A DNA stretch of 64,000 nt from positions 1 through 64,000 of the forward strand of contig SUXK01000005.1 in the NCBI GenBank assembly GCA_015061035.1, read 5' to 3'. The notes beneath the pieces were generated by a model that ran no database searches, was not told the DNA's origin, and was given only the letters and a program-made list of their open reading frames with translations. The stretch's first letter is position 1, and every line of letters begins with the position of its first letter. The stretch comes from Bacteroidales bacterium. GTDB lineage: Bacteria; Bacteroidota; Bacteroidia; Bacteroidales; G3-4614. Position numbers and translations under genes: made by a program. This document shows, piece after piece, positions 53,644 to 63,428 of the stretch.

Positions 53644-55911
53644 ATGAGAAGAGTTGTTGCCATAATTATACTATTGTTTGTGCTAAACTTTTCGCCTAAA
53701 GCAGAGAGTTTGGTTGATTACGTTAACCCTCTTATGGGTACTGAATCTACTTTTAGTTTCTCGCATGGTAATACCTATCCTGCTGTTGCTCTGCCTTGGG
53801 GTGTTAACTTTTGGTCGCCACAAACGGGTGAGAATCGCAATGGTTGGATGTATGCTTATACTGATTCTGTTATTAGAGGTTTTAAGCAGACGCACCAGCC
53901 AAGTCCATGGATTAACGACTATGCGGTACTCTCTGTTATGCCTTTGAGCGGAGATCTGAAGATTAATCATAAGGAGAGGGGAGTGGGCTTCTCGCACCAG
54001 AACGAGGAGGCTCATCCATACCTCTACTCTGTAACAATGGATAATGGTGTTAAGGTTTCTCTTACTCCAACTCGCACCTCTTCTGTTATTGAGGTTGAGT
54101 ATCCCTCTCTTGAAGGTCAGTATTTTGTAATTGATGCCCAGCATGGTGGCTCAAAGGTTGAGATTGATCAGATGCGGCGCCGTGTTACTGGGTATGTGAA
54201 AAACCATAATGGTGGCGTTCCTGCAAACTTTACAAACTACTATGTTATGGAGTTCAGTCACCCGATAGCCGAAAAGGGGGTGATGATAAACGACTCTCTT
54301 TTTGCCGGTCGTAGCGTTGGTGAGCATGACAGGGTGTGTGGTTATCTTCGTTTTATAGTTCCCGAGGGCGAAAAACTTACCGTTAAAATATCATCATCGT
54401 TTATATCGGCAGATCAGGCTCAACTCAACTTTAACAGAGAGGTAAGGGGGAAAACTTTTGAGGAGGTAAAGGGTGCTGCCATATCTGAATGGAACTCTAT
54501 GCTTGGCAGAGCGGTTGTTGAGGATGATGATAGGGTGGCAAAGCAAACTTTTTATTCGTGCTTATATAGGGTGTTGCTGTTCCCCAGAGAGTTTTATGAG
54601 TATGACAGCGAGGGTAATCCCTACTATTATAGCCCCTACGATGGGGAGATTCACGAAGGGTATATGTACACCGATAACGGATTTTGGGATACTTTCAGGG
54701 CGGTTCATCCCTTGTTTACATTGCTATACCCCGAAGTGTCGGAGCGTGTTATGCAGTCGCTTGTGAATGTGTATGATGAGAGTGGTTTCTTGCCCGAATG
54801 GGCATCGCCGGGTCATCGTGGTTGTATGATTGGTAATAACTCGTTATCGTTAATTACTGATGCCTATATTAAGGGTATTAGGGGTTTTGATACGCAAAAG
54901 GCTCTTGAGGCAATGGTGCATCAGACCGAAGCACAAGGCGAGCCTTTGTCGGTTGGTCGTAACGGATATAAGGAGTACTTTGAGCTGGGATATGTGCCTT
55001 ATCCTAACTACTACGAGGCAACTGCCAAGACTCTTGAATATGCATACGCTGATTGGTGCCTTTCTATCTTTGCCTCTGCATTGGGAGAGGTAGATATTGC
55101 TTCGGACTACAAGGCTATGGCATATAACTATGAGAATGTCTTTGATAAATCAAACGGTTTTATGCGAGGCAGAACTAAAAGTGGCGATTGGGTATTCCCC
55201 TTTGCTCCCGAAGAGTGGGGAGGGGCTTTTACCGAAGGCTCTTCGTGGCACTACACATGGAGCGTTATGCACGATGTTGAGGGGTTGTCGCAACTGATGG
55301 GAGGTCATGAGAATATGACCTTTATGCTCGACTCTATGTTTTCTGCTCCTCCTGTATATAACTACGGAACATATGGTTTTGTGATACACGAGATAGCCGA
55401 AATGGTTGCTCTTAATATGGGACAATATGCTCATGGAAACCAACCTGTGCAACATGCTGCCTATCTCTATGACTACACCCTGTCGCCATGGAAAACCCAA
55501 TACCATGTGCGTCAAATAATGGATAGACTCTATAAACCCACTCCTGACGGATATTGTGGCGATGAGGATAACGGACAAACCTCAGCGTGGTATGTGTTTA
55601 GTACTATGGGATTTTATCCCGTATGTCCGGGTAGAGCCGAGTATGCTGTTGGCTCTCCTCTCTTTGATAAGGTTACGCTAAATCTTCCTATGGGAAAAAC
55701 ATTTGTTATAGAGGCAACAGATAATGCCTCAGCAAACTGTTATATAAAGAGTGCCTCGCTTAACGGAAAGAGATACAGTAAAAACTATATATCGCATTTT
55801 GATATTACGGCTGGTGGTGAACTTAAATTTAATATGGCTGATAAACCAAATCTAAAAAGGGGTGTCGAAATAGATGACGCACCTTCATCAATGACGCAAA
55901 TTAAGAGATAG
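53644..55911 (+). CDS. GH92 alpha-mannosidase
   Basis: 755 residues. Signal peptide (VVAIIILLFVLNFSPKAES), then the GH92 opening VDYVNPLMGTESTFSFSHGN and WSPQTGENRNGWMYAYTD. The catalytic (alpha/alpha)6 domain shows YTDNGFWDTFRAVHPLFTLL, WASPGHRGCMIGNNS, and DGYCGDEDNGQTSAWYVFST, the last holding the conserved Glu-Asp pair of the family. GH92 enzymes are calcium-dependent exo-mannosidases acting on alpha-mannosidic linkages of N-glycans or mannans, usually periplasmic or surface-bound. Length is normal. The GH97_N gene follows after 8 bp, so the pair is co-transcribed. Confidence 0.94.
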   Translation: MRRVVAIIILLFVLNFSPKAESLVDYVNPLMGTESTFSFSHGNTYPAVALPWGVNFWSPQTGENRNGWMYAYTDSVIRGFKQTHQPSPWINDYAVLSVMPLSGDLKINHKERGVGFSHQNEEAHPYLYSVTMDNGVKVSLTPTRTSSVIEVEYPSLEGQYFVIDAQHGGSKVEIDQMRRRVTGYVKNHNGGVPANFTNYYVMEFSHPIAEKGVMINDSLFAGRSVGEHDRVCGYLRFIVPEGEKLTVKISSSFISADQAQLNFNREVRGKTFEEVKGAAISEWNSMLGRAVVEDDDRVAKQTFYSCLYRVLLFPREFYEYDSEGNPYYYSPYDGEIHEGYMYTDNGFWDTFRAVHPLFTLLYPEVSERVMQSLVNVYDESGFLPEWASPGHRGCMIGNNSLSLITDAYIKGIRGFDTQKALEAMVHQTEAQGEPLSVGRNGYKEYFELGYVPYPNYYEATAKTLEYAYADWCLSIFASALGEVDIASDYKAMAYNYENVFDKSNGFMRGRTKSGDWVFPFAPEEWGGAFTEGSSWHYTWSVMHDVEGLSQLMGGHENMTFMLDSMFSAPPVYNYGTYGFVIHEIAEMVALNMGQYAHGNQPVQHAAYLYDYTLSPWKTQYHVRQIMDRLYKPTPDGYCGDEDNGQTSAWYVFSTMGFYPVCPGRAEYAVGSPLFDKVTLNLPMGKTFVIEATDNASANCYIKSASLNGKRYSKNYISHFDITAGGELKFNMADKPNLKRGVEIDDAPSSMTQIKR

Positions 55912-55919
55912 AACGAGAT

Positions 55920-56636
55920 ATGAAAAGATTGACATTTTTTGCAATGCTACTATTGGCAGTAGCAACTCAAACAGTAACGGCTCAACAACTAAAATCAATA
56001 ACCTCTCCCGGCGGAAGGGTTGAGGTAACAGTGTTTTCTTCTACTTGGGGAATTCCCGGTTACTCAGTCCAGATTGATGGTGATACGCTTATAAACGATT
56101 CGCAATTGGGATTGCGTTATAGTGGGTCAGAGATTACAGGTCACTCAATAGAGAGGGTGAACTATAAATGGGAACGCACCGATTCGCTTACTCAAACCAA
56201 GTATAACGAGATGACTGTATCTTTTAATCAACCCTATAAAGGTGTGGTTAAAGCGTGTGTAAGAGCATATGATAATGGCTTTGCTATTAGTCAGACATAT
56301 AGTTTGGAGGGTGCCGAAAAGACTTTCTTGCAAGATGATAATACAACAATCTATTTTGCTCCAAAAGCAGAGATGGTTAGTGGGGAGAGTGTTATACCTG
56401 TTGACTCTGTAAAATCGCAACCTCTGCCTATTGATGTAAAACTTGAAGACGGAAGAGTGGTAACTATCTCGGCAGGTAGTTTAAAGGGTTATCCTCAAAT
56501 GGAGATTAATGCCTACCCTGAAGTGGCCAACATGCTACAAGTTGATTTAAAACCTATGTATGAGGGTAACGATATTATAATGGCAGTTCTGCCCGCAACA
56601 TTCTCTACCCCATTTATCAGGTTTGAAGTGAAATAA
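55920..56636 (+). CDS. GH97 N-terminal domain-only protein
   Basis: 238 residues. Signal peptide (LTFFAMLLLAVATQTVTA) and a beta-sandwich matching the GH97 N-terminal domain: QQLKSITSPGGRVEVTVF, then LGLRYSGSEI, FNQPYKGVVKACVRAYDNGFAISQTYSL. It stops after that domain with a normal stop codon; the (beta/alpha)8 catalytic barrel and C-terminal domain of GH97 (full length about 650-700) are absent and not found downstream in any frame. It is either a remnant or a stand-alone carbohydrate-binding domain working with GH92. Confidence 0.82.
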   Translation: MKRLTFFAMLLLAVATQTVTAQQLKSITSPGGRVEVTVFSSTWGIPGYSVQIDGDTLINDSQLGLRYSGSEITGHSIERVNYKWERTDSLTQTKYNEMTVSFNQPYKGVVKACVRAYDNGFAISQTYSLEGAEKTFLQDDNTTIYFAPKAEMVSGESVIPVDSVKSQPLPIDVKLEDGRVVTISAGSLKGYPQMEINAYPEVANMLQVDLKPMYEGNDIIMAVLPATFSTPFIRFEVK

Positions 56637-56671
56637 GAGTTGTTGGTTAACTAACAACTAAAATCTAAAAT

Positions 56672-59143
56672 CTACTCTTTAAAATATACTCTCTTAACTC
56701 TTGCCGAAACGGAGGTGAGAACTTCGTAGGGGATAGTGTCTAATTTTTGGGCAATATCCTCAACTTTTATATTCTCGCCAAATACCTCAACAGTATCGCC
56801 TTCGGCACATTCAATATCGGTAACGTCAATCATAGTGACATCCATACATACGTTGCCTACAATGGGGGCAAGTTTGCCATTAACCCACATTGCTCCACCT
56901 CCGTTGCCAAGGTGGCGGTTAAGACCATCGGCATAACCAATGGGTACTGCTGCTATTCGTGACTTTTTGTTTAGCACTCCACGTCTTCCGTAGCCTACTG
57001 TCTCTGCCGAAGTGAGTTCTTTAATTTGTAATATTGTAGTTTTTAATGCCGATACACTTTTTAGTCCCTTAACCGAGGGGTGTGGGGCAATGCCATACAA
57101 CCCTATTCCAAGCCTTACCCCTTCAAATTGATATTGTGTATATCTTGATATTCCTGCTGTGTTGAGTATGTGACGGAATATGGGTTTGCCTATTCCCATT
57201 TGAAGCGACTCGGCACAACGGCTGAATGTCTCAATCTGCATTTCGGTATAGTAGTCAAGACTGTCATCATCGCTACCTGCAAGGTGCGAAAAAACTGAAC
57301 ATGGGGTTAACTCCTTATTTATTGTAAGGTTCTTTATCAGTTTGGGCATATCCTGAATGGTGAAACCTAAACGGTGCATGCCACTATCAATTTTTATATG
57401 TATTGGAAAATTGGTAATGCCCTGAGAACTTGCAGATTTTGTTAAAGCCTCTAATAACCTGAAATTATATACTTCGGGTTCAAGATTGTATTTGAAAAGG
57501 GTGTCAAATGTTCCCATTTCGGGATTCATAACTATAATGGGCATAGTGATTCCAGCCTTGCGTAACTCCGCTCCCTCATCGGCAACAGCCACTGCCACAT
57601 AACTGCATCCTGCATCTTGTAGCGTTTTTGTGAGTTCATACGATCCTGCTCCATAACCAAATGCCTTTACCATACATATAACTTTTGTGGCGGGTAGTAA
57701 CTTTTGCTTATAGTAGTTGTAGTTGTGTCGTATGGCATCGAGGTTTACCTCTAATATTGTTTCGTGTTGTTTAAGTGAGAGGTTGTCTGTTATCTCATCA
57801 AAGTTGAATTTTCTTGCACCTTTCACAAGTATCAACTCGTTGTTGAAATGGTCTGCCATTCCCGAAGAGATGAACTCTGCCGTACTCCTGTAAAAGGTAC
57901 TGCCTTCAGGAAACAGTCTCTTGTTTTCTGTTAATCGCTCTCCTATACCAACAAATTTATCAACGCCCTTCTCCTTTAAGAGTTGTGCAATTTTTGTGTA
58001 TAGTTCAACTTCGTTGGATGAAGATTGAAGTATGTCTGATAGTATTAATCTTCGCTGTCCGCCATCTAAGATGGAACGGCGAGAAAGAAAATCAAGGGCA
58101 ATCTCCAATGAGTTTATATCGGAGTTGTATGTGTCGTTTATTATTGTGCAGTTGTTTTTTCCCTCTTTAACCTCCAACCGCATTGCAACTGGCTCTATGT
58201 TTAACAGACGTTTTGCTGCCTCTTGGGGCGTGATGTTAAAGCAGAAAAGCATTGCGCAAAGAGTGTGAATGGCATTCTCTATTGAGCCATCCTCTATGAA
58301 AGGTATCTTAAAACTCTCCTCTTTTCCATTATATATATACGTAACCAATGCTACGTTGTCTGATTTTGAAATCTCTTTTACGTATAGGGGTGCAGATGTG
58401 TTGCTGTCTGACCACCCAATTAACTCTCTGTCTGCATATAGGCTCTCAATAGCCTCTTTGATATTGTTTTGTGAGGCATTGTATATTATGGTTTTTGACT
58501 CTTTAAAGAGTTTTAGTTTCTCGTTTAACTTCTCGCTGACCGATTTGAATCCCTCTTGGTGAGCATCGCCTATGCAGGTAAAAATTCCAATGGACGGAGA
58601 GATTACCTCGCTTAAAGCCTCCATCTCTCCCACTTGAGATATTCCTGCCTCAAATATAGCAAGTGTTGTGCGTTGCTCTAACTCCCATACCGAAAGCGGA
58701 ACTCCAATTTGCGAGTTGTAACTGCGAGGTGAACGTGTTATAAAAAAGTTGGGCTGGAGTAACTGGTTTAACCACTCTTTAACGATGGTCTTGCCATTAC
58801 TGCCTGTTATTCCTATTACAGGCATCTTAAATCTCTTTCGGTGAGCAGATGCTATTTTTTGTAGGGCCTTTACGCTATTCTTTACCTTAATTATATTAAC
58901 TCCTTTAAATGTTGAAAATATAGGTAACTCTTGCTCTACAACAAAGTTGCGAACACCTTTTTTGTAGAGTTCCTCAATAAACTTGTGTCCATCATTGGTC
59001 TTGCTCTTAATTGCAAAAAAGAGTGTGTTGGACGGTGACTTGATTGAACGGCTGTCTGTTAGTAGTAACGATATGTTGAGTTCCTCAAAAGGAACATCGT
59101 TACAAGCCAGTAAGGCGGTAATATCTTTTATGGAGTATTCCAT
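56672..59143 (-). CDS. murF-alr: MurF-alanine racemase fusion
   Basis: 823 residues. The N-terminal ~450 residues are a Mur ligase (MurF: UDP-MurNAc-tripeptide + D-Ala-D-Ala), with the P-loop TGSNGKTIVKEW (about 113) and NDTYNSDINSLEIALDF. The C-terminal ~365 residues are a PLP-dependent alanine racemase with MVKAFGYGAGSYEL (PLP Lys493), HIKIDSGMHRLGF and PIGYADGLNRHLGNGG. The fusion is a known Bacteroidetes arrangement that couples D-Ala supply to its use in peptidoglycan synthesis. In the MurF half the P-loop reads GKTIVK rather than GKT(T/S), a mild variant. Seven bases separate it from the upstream GSCFA gene. Confidence 0.94.
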   Translation of the reverse strand: MEYSIKDITALLACNDVPFEELNISLLLTDSRSIKSPSNTLFFAIKSKTNDGHKFIEELYKKGVRNFVVEQELPIFSTFKGVNIIKVKNSVKALQKIASAHRKRFKMPVIGITGSNGKTIVKEWLNQLLQPNFFITRSPRSYNSQIGVPLSVWELEQRTTLAIFEAGISQVGEMEALSEVISPSIGIFTCIGDAHQEGFKSVSEKLNEKLKLFKESKTIIYNASQNNIKEAIESLYADRELIGWSDSNTSAPLYVKEISKSDNVALVTYIYNGKEESFKIPFIEDGSIENAIHTLCAMLFCFNITPQEAAKRLLNIEPVAMRLEVKEGKNNCTIINDTYNSDINSLEIALDFLSRRSILDGGQRRLILSDILQSSSNEVELYTKIAQLLKEKGVDKFVGIGERLTENKRLFPEGSTFYRSTAEFISSGMADHFNNELILVKGARKFNFDEITDNLSLKQHETILEVNLDAIRHNYNYYKQKLLPATKVICMVKAFGYGAGSYELTKTLQDAGCSYVAVAVADEGAELRKAGITMPIIVMNPEMGTFDTLFKYNLEPEVYNFRLLEALTKSASSQGITNFPIHIKIDSGMHRLGFTIQDMPKLIKNLTINKELTPCSVFSHLAGSDDDSLDYYTEMQIETFSRCAESLQMGIGKPIFRHILNTAGISRYTQYQFEGVRLGIGLYGIAPHPSVKGLKSVSALKTTILQIKELTSAETVGYGRRGVLNKKSRIAAVPIGYADGLNRHLGNGGGAMWVNGKLAPIVGNVCMDVTMIDVTDIECAEGDTVEVFGENIKVEDIAQKLDTIPYEVLTSVSARVKRVYFKE

Positions 59144-59149
59144 CTGTTT

Positions 59150-60142
59150 TTATAGGTTGTTTATTTTATTCTTAATATCTTCAATCTCTTGCTCAATATT
59201 AATGTGCTTATATTTGCAGGCAAAAGATGTGGCATTTCTTAAAAGGGTGTTTAAAAAGGTTTTGTACCCTTCGGTGTCGGCACTCATAAGACGGTGGCTG
59301 ATACCTTGACGTATCTTGCTCCACTCCTTAATAATATTAACAGAGTTGAGGGTAATAACTTCATCCTCAAATTTTTCCCATATATATTCAACCGCCTTTT
59401 TAGAGGGGTGTGCCATGTCATCGGCATAGAAACGATAATCACGAAGTTCGTCAAGGAGAACCTCGTAGGTTGGTAAATATGATACCCTCTCCTTGAATAT
59501 GTTTTGTAACTCTTCACAAGCAAGAAGTAGAGTGCTTTTGCTTAATGAGTTTTCGTGAATACCATCTTTAAGGTGTCTGATGGGGCTTACCGTCACTACT
59601 GCTTTAATATTAGGATTAATAGTAAAAAGGTTCTCAAGAGTTGCTGAGATGCACTCAACAATCTCCTCAACAGAGACTCTTCTCCTTAAAAAGTTTTTAG
59701 CAGGGAGTTTATGACAATTGGCAACAACCTTGCCACTTTCGGCTGCTTCATATACCCATGCAGTGCCAAAAGTGATGAACAGATAGTTGGCACTCTTTAG
59801 GTGTTGGGAACTCTCAGCCAAACTGCTGTTTATTGATTGCAGCATATACTCCTTATTGGTATGGGAAAATGCTGAGTGGTGAGAGAAACTGTGGTAAAGA
59901 TTGCCGCTTTTAAACAACTCTCCCTCCTGAAAGGGGGTGTTGACTATTGCTCTGTTTATTGCCTCTGCTATTGATAGTGGATTGTAGAGAACACCAAAAG
60001 GGTTTACAAGAGTATTAAATTTACTCGCTTTAAACATTGCTCCAATCTCATCGGCAAAACATGAGCCGAAGAAAATTAGAGAATGAGAGTGGTTTAATCT
60101 CTCTCCCTGCCAATCAAGAGAAACTTTTGTTCTAAAATCCAT
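59150..60142 (-). CDS. GSCFA-domain protein
   Basis: 330 residues, no signal peptide. The N-terminal GSCFADEIGAMFKASKFN (about 26-43) is the family signature. Further conserved blocks are NPFGVLYNPLSIAEAI, YLFITFGTAWVYE, TVSPIRHLKDG and YFPTYE-like YLPTYEVLLDELRDYRFYADDMAHPS. The family resembles SGNH hydrolases (GSC block, DDMAHPS block) and may be an esterase acting on glycans. Substrate unknown. It is co-transcribed with murF-alr and divergent from the lipoprotein at 60228. Confidence 0.9.
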   Translation of the reverse strand: MDFRTKVSLDWQGERLNHSHSLIFFGSCFADEIGAMFKASKFNTLVNPFGVLYNPLSIAEAINRAIVNTPFQEGELFKSGNLYHSFSHHSAFSHTNKEYMLQSINSSLAESSQHLKSANYLFITFGTAWVYEAAESGKVVANCHKLPAKNFLRRRVSVEEIVECISATLENLFTINPNIKAVVTVSPIRHLKDGIHENSLSKSTLLLACEELQNIFKERVSYLPTYEVLLDELRDYRFYADDMAHPSKKAVEYIWEKFEDEVITLNSVNIIKEWSKIRQGISHRLMSADTEGYKTFLNTLLRNATSFACKYKHINIEQEIEDIKNKINNL

Positions 60143-60198
60143 ATTGCAAAATTATAAAAATAATTTATTAAAAATTACACCATAATAACTTTTTAAAG

Positions 60199-60206
60199 TA
60201 ACTTTG
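60199..60206 (+). promoter_or_regulatory. -7 element of the lipoprotein gene at 60228
   Basis: TAACTTTG matches TAnnTTTG, 21 bp before the ATG. No -33 element is seen. Confidence 0.5.
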
Positions 60207-60227
60207 CCAACGTAAATAAAAATAAAG

Positions 60228-60806
60228 ATGAAAAACATAATTCTCATATCTTTGTGGTTTACAATGTTGATGCTATCTCTCTCGTGTCAAAGATTAAACG
60301 ATTCACGTCTTTCGCATCCCGTACAACGTGACTCCTCTTTGATATTTGATTTGGATAGTATGCTTTTGATAGAAGATTTTGAGAAGGGATACGTCACTAT
60401 GGCAGATATGCCCCCCTTTAATAGTTATTCGATAGTGGGAAGCATGGCGTATGCTAAGGATTATAACATTGATATTTTTATGATACCTGAGAACGACTCG
60501 GCATATATAGTAATGTCGGAGATGTTTAATAAGGACAAAGAGGGCAATATGCTTTGGCGATTGGTTGATTCAGTGAAAATATACTACCCCATCGGCTCTT
60601 CAATTGGATGGCCGGGCTCAGTTGTAAGGGGTGGTGTCATAGACTATAACCTAATGGCTCTGATGCCCGATGATAAAGATTGGATTGATACCGAGGTGTA
60701 CGATGCCCTTTTAGGTGTGTGGAGTTTAGATGCCCAAGAAAAAACTATCACACCACTGCCTGTTGAGAATATCTCATGTATTAATGAGTCGTATGGGGTT
60801 TATTAG
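60228..60806 (+). CDS. Lipoprotein of unknown function
   Basis: 192 residues. Signal peptide with lipobox (SLSC, Cys about 20) followed by QRLNDSRLS. The mature part has a SIVGSMAYAKDYNIDIFMIP block and a WRLVDSVKIYYPIGSSIGWP block and looks like a compact beta fold. No known motif. Two hairpin terminators follow the gene. Confidence 0.68.
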   Translation: MKNIILISLWFTMLMLSLSCQRLNDSRLSHPVQRDSSLIFDLDSMLLIEDFEKGYVTMADMPPFNSYSIVGSMAYAKDYNIDIFMIPENDSAYIVMSEMFNKDKEGNMLWRLVDSVKIYYPIGSSIGWPGSVVRGGVIDYNLMALMPDDKDWIDTEVYDALLGVWSLDAQEKTITPLPVENISCINESYGVY

Positions 60807-60827
60807 TTTTTTTTGTTTCGCAAACTT

Positions 60828-60885
60828 AACCGCCCTATGGGTGGTTTTTAGATAAAGAATGGTTGTGGGTAACCATTCTTTGTTT
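60828..60885 (+). terminator. Two tandem intrinsic terminators
   Basis: First AACCGCCC/GGGTGGTT with a T tract (60828-60850), then AAAGAATGGTT/AACCATTCTTT (60854-60881). Confidence 0.85.
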
Positions 60886-60950
60886 ATTATAAGACAATTA
60901 GGGTGGCGTAGTCAACAAATAAAAAATCTTTAGCAAATTTCTTCTTGTTT

Positions 60951-60980
60951 TTTGCTTTTTCTTAAAAAACATGTATCTTG
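60951..60980 (+). promoter_or_regulatory. Promoter of the LamG/T9SS gene at 61020
   Basis: TTTG (60951-60954), 19-bp spacer and TATCTTG(C) (60974-60980). The ribosome site AAAGGAGG at 61007-61014 is unusually strong for this phylum. Confidence 0.7.
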
Positions 60981-61019
60981 CAAACGAAATTATACTAACC
61001 TATAAAAAAGGAGGCTGTT

Positions 61020-62141
61020 ATGAAAAAGATTTTTACTCTATTAGTAATGCTAATATCTCTAATGCTTTCAATGCCATTGGTAAACGCTAATGAGGTTGAA
61101 CCTCGTGGAATATATTTAGAAGAATCTGCCTTTGGAATCCCTGCCGAGCAATTAAACTTTAATAATCAAACACCATTCACTTTTTCTTTTTGGGTAAATA
61201 TAAAAGAGTTTAATCATAATACACAGGGAACGCAATTTCTTAATATAAGAAACCCCAACATTAATGATAATATGGATAAAGGAGGGGGTTACCCGCTATG
61301 TGATTGGGGGTATCTTTTTTCGACTATTCAAGAATATGGAGTAGATGATTATGGTGGGATTTGGAAAGATAATGAACTATTAGTTTCTGTGAGAGAGCAA
61401 ACCGCATCTTCTTCATCGCCCTTTGTAAGAGAGAAAACTTTTAAATTTAGTTCAGGTAAGTGGTTTTTTGTTACATTTCAGCAGTACTATACCGATAAAC
61501 CACAAATGAAACTTTATGTAAACGGAGATGAAATTTTGAAATTTACCTCGGAATCTATTCTGATGGATTGGTATAAAGAATATATAATAATGATAGGAGG
61601 TCATGCAAAATATCGTTCTCCATTAAATGCATATATTGATAAAGTACAGTTTTACAATAAAGCGTTATCACAATCCGAGATAGGAGAGAGTATGTATGAT
61701 CCTTTGTTAATCGATGACTCATTACTTGGTTATTGGGATTTTGAAAATGGTTGTACAACCGATTCTGAGGGGTATATTATAGCAGATAATGGTACGATAA
61801 AAGCAACAATGTATAAAATCTTACAACAAAATGACATATCAATTGGTACAGAAATACAACCTTTTACATTTGGAGAAGGAGTAAATCCCGAATCAGTTTT
61901 GCAAGGAGTGGAAGAGAGGACCACAGATGAGAGCAACACCAAAGCATACGTTTCAAATAGCGTGTTGTATATAGAGAATGCTGAAGGTATCAACTCAGTA
62001 GAGATATATGATACAACAGGCAAAATAATAACCTCAGGAACATACAGTAACGCTTCACTTCAAATTCCATTACCCACAACCCTTAAAGGAGTGGTAATGG
62101 TTAAGGTAAACAATGAGGTTGTAAAGGTGATTTGTGAATAG
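61020..62141 (+). CDS. LamG-domain secreted protein with sorting tail (paralog of the 5' gene)
   Basis: 373 residues. Signal peptide (IFTLLVMLISLMLSMPLVNA), then a LamG/concanavalin-like domain with FGIPAEQLNFNNQTPFTFSF, GTQFLNIRN, WGYLFSTIQ, MKLYVNGDEIL and LGYWDFENG, closely matching the gene at 3-1484. A linker leads to a C-terminal sorting-like domain (NSVEIYDTTGKIITSGTYSN, LKGVVMVKVNN). No PKD-like segment is present, unlike the first copy. The tail is nearly identical at DNA level to that of 62259-63269. Role unknown; surface carbohydrate or protein binding is plausible for LamG. Confidence 0.85.
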   Translation: MKKIFTLLVMLISLMLSMPLVNANEVEPRGIYLEESAFGIPAEQLNFNNQTPFTFSFWVNIKEFNHNTQGTQFLNIRNPNINDNMDKGGGYPLCDWGYLFSTIQEYGVDDYGGIWKDNELLVSVREQTASSSSPFVREKTFKFSSGKWFFVTFQQYYTDKPQMKLYVNGDEILKFTSESILMDWYKEYIIMIGGHAKYRSPLNAYIDKVQFYNKALSQSEIGESMYDPLLIDDSLLGYWDFENGCTTDSEGYIIADNGTIKATMYKILQQNDISIGTEIQPFTFGEGVNPESVLQGVEERTTDESNTKAYVSNSVLYIENAEGINSVEIYDTTGKIITSGTYSNASLQIPLPTTLKGVVMVKVNNEVVKVICE

Positions 62142-62151
62142 TTAAATAGAT

Positions 62152-62229
62152 ATGACAATAGAGGGAGAACAAAAAATAGATATAGAACAAGGAGCAATAT
62201 TCAATCTAATAAATGGAACAATAAAATAG
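62152..62229 (+). CDS. Possible 25-residue ORF
   Basis: ATG at 62152, 25 codons (begins MTIEGEQKIDIEQGAIFNL), between two T9SS genes. It could be a remnant or a chance ORF in AT-rich sequence. No ribosome site and no homology can be claimed. Confidence 0.15.
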   Translation: MTIEGEQKIDIEQGAIFNLINGTIK

Positions 62230-62258
62230 ATTATATAAACTTCAAATATATTAAGATT

Positions 62259-63269
62259 ATGAAACGAATAGCAAGAATAATTAGTAAGTTAGTTTTATTA
62301 ACACTGCTAATATTAACCTCAAATATCTCTATATATGCCCAAACAGAAGAAAATATAACCCTACCCGAAGTATTTCCTAATGAAGATGCGGTTTGGGTTA
62401 TATTAGTAACACAAACAGAGAATAATCCAAGGGATGTATTTGAGCCTTATTACAAAGAAACTACTTATAGGACCTCCTATTATTTATTAGGGGATACAAT
62501 CATAGAAAATAAAAAATATTCAAAATTATATTTTATATATGGAGAATTAGATTCTTTAAAGGTAAAATCTTGCAACTTTTATACCGAAAATCAGTTATAT
62601 GTAGGAGCAATAAGAGTTGAGGGAGAGCAAGTGTATTTACGACCTCATGAGGTGATATATTGTATAGCAGAAGATTGGATGTGTCCCCATATTGACTGTA
62701 TTGAAGAGGATGGTTATCCTTGGTATAAAGATGAAAATATAGATTATACTCTATTTGGAGAAGATGTTCTTATGTACGATTTTAGTGTTGAGGAATCAGA
62801 ACGTTTATATATTGATAATTATCACACAAATTATAACATAGAATGTCACCATTTTCTCGCAACTGGAATAATAAAAGGTTCTAAATATGCACATCCATGG
62901 ATAAAAGGGATAGGTTCAACAGGAGGGTTATGGTTTAATTTTGATTATACCCCTATGTCAGGATATGGGGTTAGAAGAGGTTTAAAATCTTTCCACTATA
63001 AAGGCAAACAATTTTACCCTACTGAAGAATCAGGAATTAACGAGAGTATCGCAGAGGAGAACATCACCAAAGCATACGTATCTGATGGGGTATTGTATAT
63101 TGAGAGTGCCGAAGATATAAACTCGGTTACGGTTTATGATGCAATGGGAAGAATAATAACTTCAGGAACATACAGTAACGCTTTACTTCAAATTCCATTA
63201 CCCACAACCCTTAAAGGAGTGGTAATGGTTAAGGTTGACAACTGTGTTGTGAAGGTTATTTGCAATTAG
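62259..63269 (+). CDS. Secreted protein with T9SS-type tail, body unknown
   Basis: 336 residues. Signal peptide (LVLLTLLILTSNISIYA) and a ~245-residue body that I do not recognise. It contains repeated Tyr/Glu-rich strands (TTYRTSYYLLGDTIIENKKY) and a cysteine cluster in IYCIAEDWMCPHIDCIEE that could bind a metal or form disulfides. The C-terminal ~75 residues match the tail of the preceding gene almost exactly (GRIITSGTYSNALLQIPLPT). The body resembles short Bacteroidetes proteins that report structural or sensory outer-surface roles only in a general way. Confidence 0.72.
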   Translation: MKRIARIISKLVLLTLLILTSNISIYAQTEENITLPEVFPNEDAVWVILVTQTENNPRDVFEPYYKETTYRTSYYLLGDTIIENKKYSKLYFIYGELDSLKVKSCNFYTENQLYVGAIRVEGEQVYLRPHEVIYCIAEDWMCPHIDCIEEDGYPWYKDENIDYTLFGEDVLMYDFSVEESERLYIDNYHTNYNIECHHFLATGIIKGSKYAHPWIKGIGSTGGLWFNFDYTPMSGYGVRRGLKSFHYKGKQFYPTEESGINESIAEENITKAYVSDGVLYIESAEDINSVTVYDAMGRIITSGTYSNALLQIPLPTTLKGVVMVKVDNCVVKVICN

Positions 63270-63293
63270 TCATCAATCCACCATATAAAAAAT

Positions 63294-63326
63294 GAGGTAA
63301 GGCTTAAAAGGCTTTACCTCTTTTTT
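63294..63326 (+). terminator. Terminator of the T9SS gene
   Basis: GAGGTAA/TTACCTC stem followed by six T, 25 bp beyond the stop codon. Confidence 0.85.
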
Positions 63327-63428
63327 GTAAACTGAATTTTGATACATCTAAAAATAAGTTCTTTTATTTTTCATCTTGATTTTACACTTACTCTTTGAAA
63401 TTGCCTCACTAAAAAACTTCCTGAAAAA

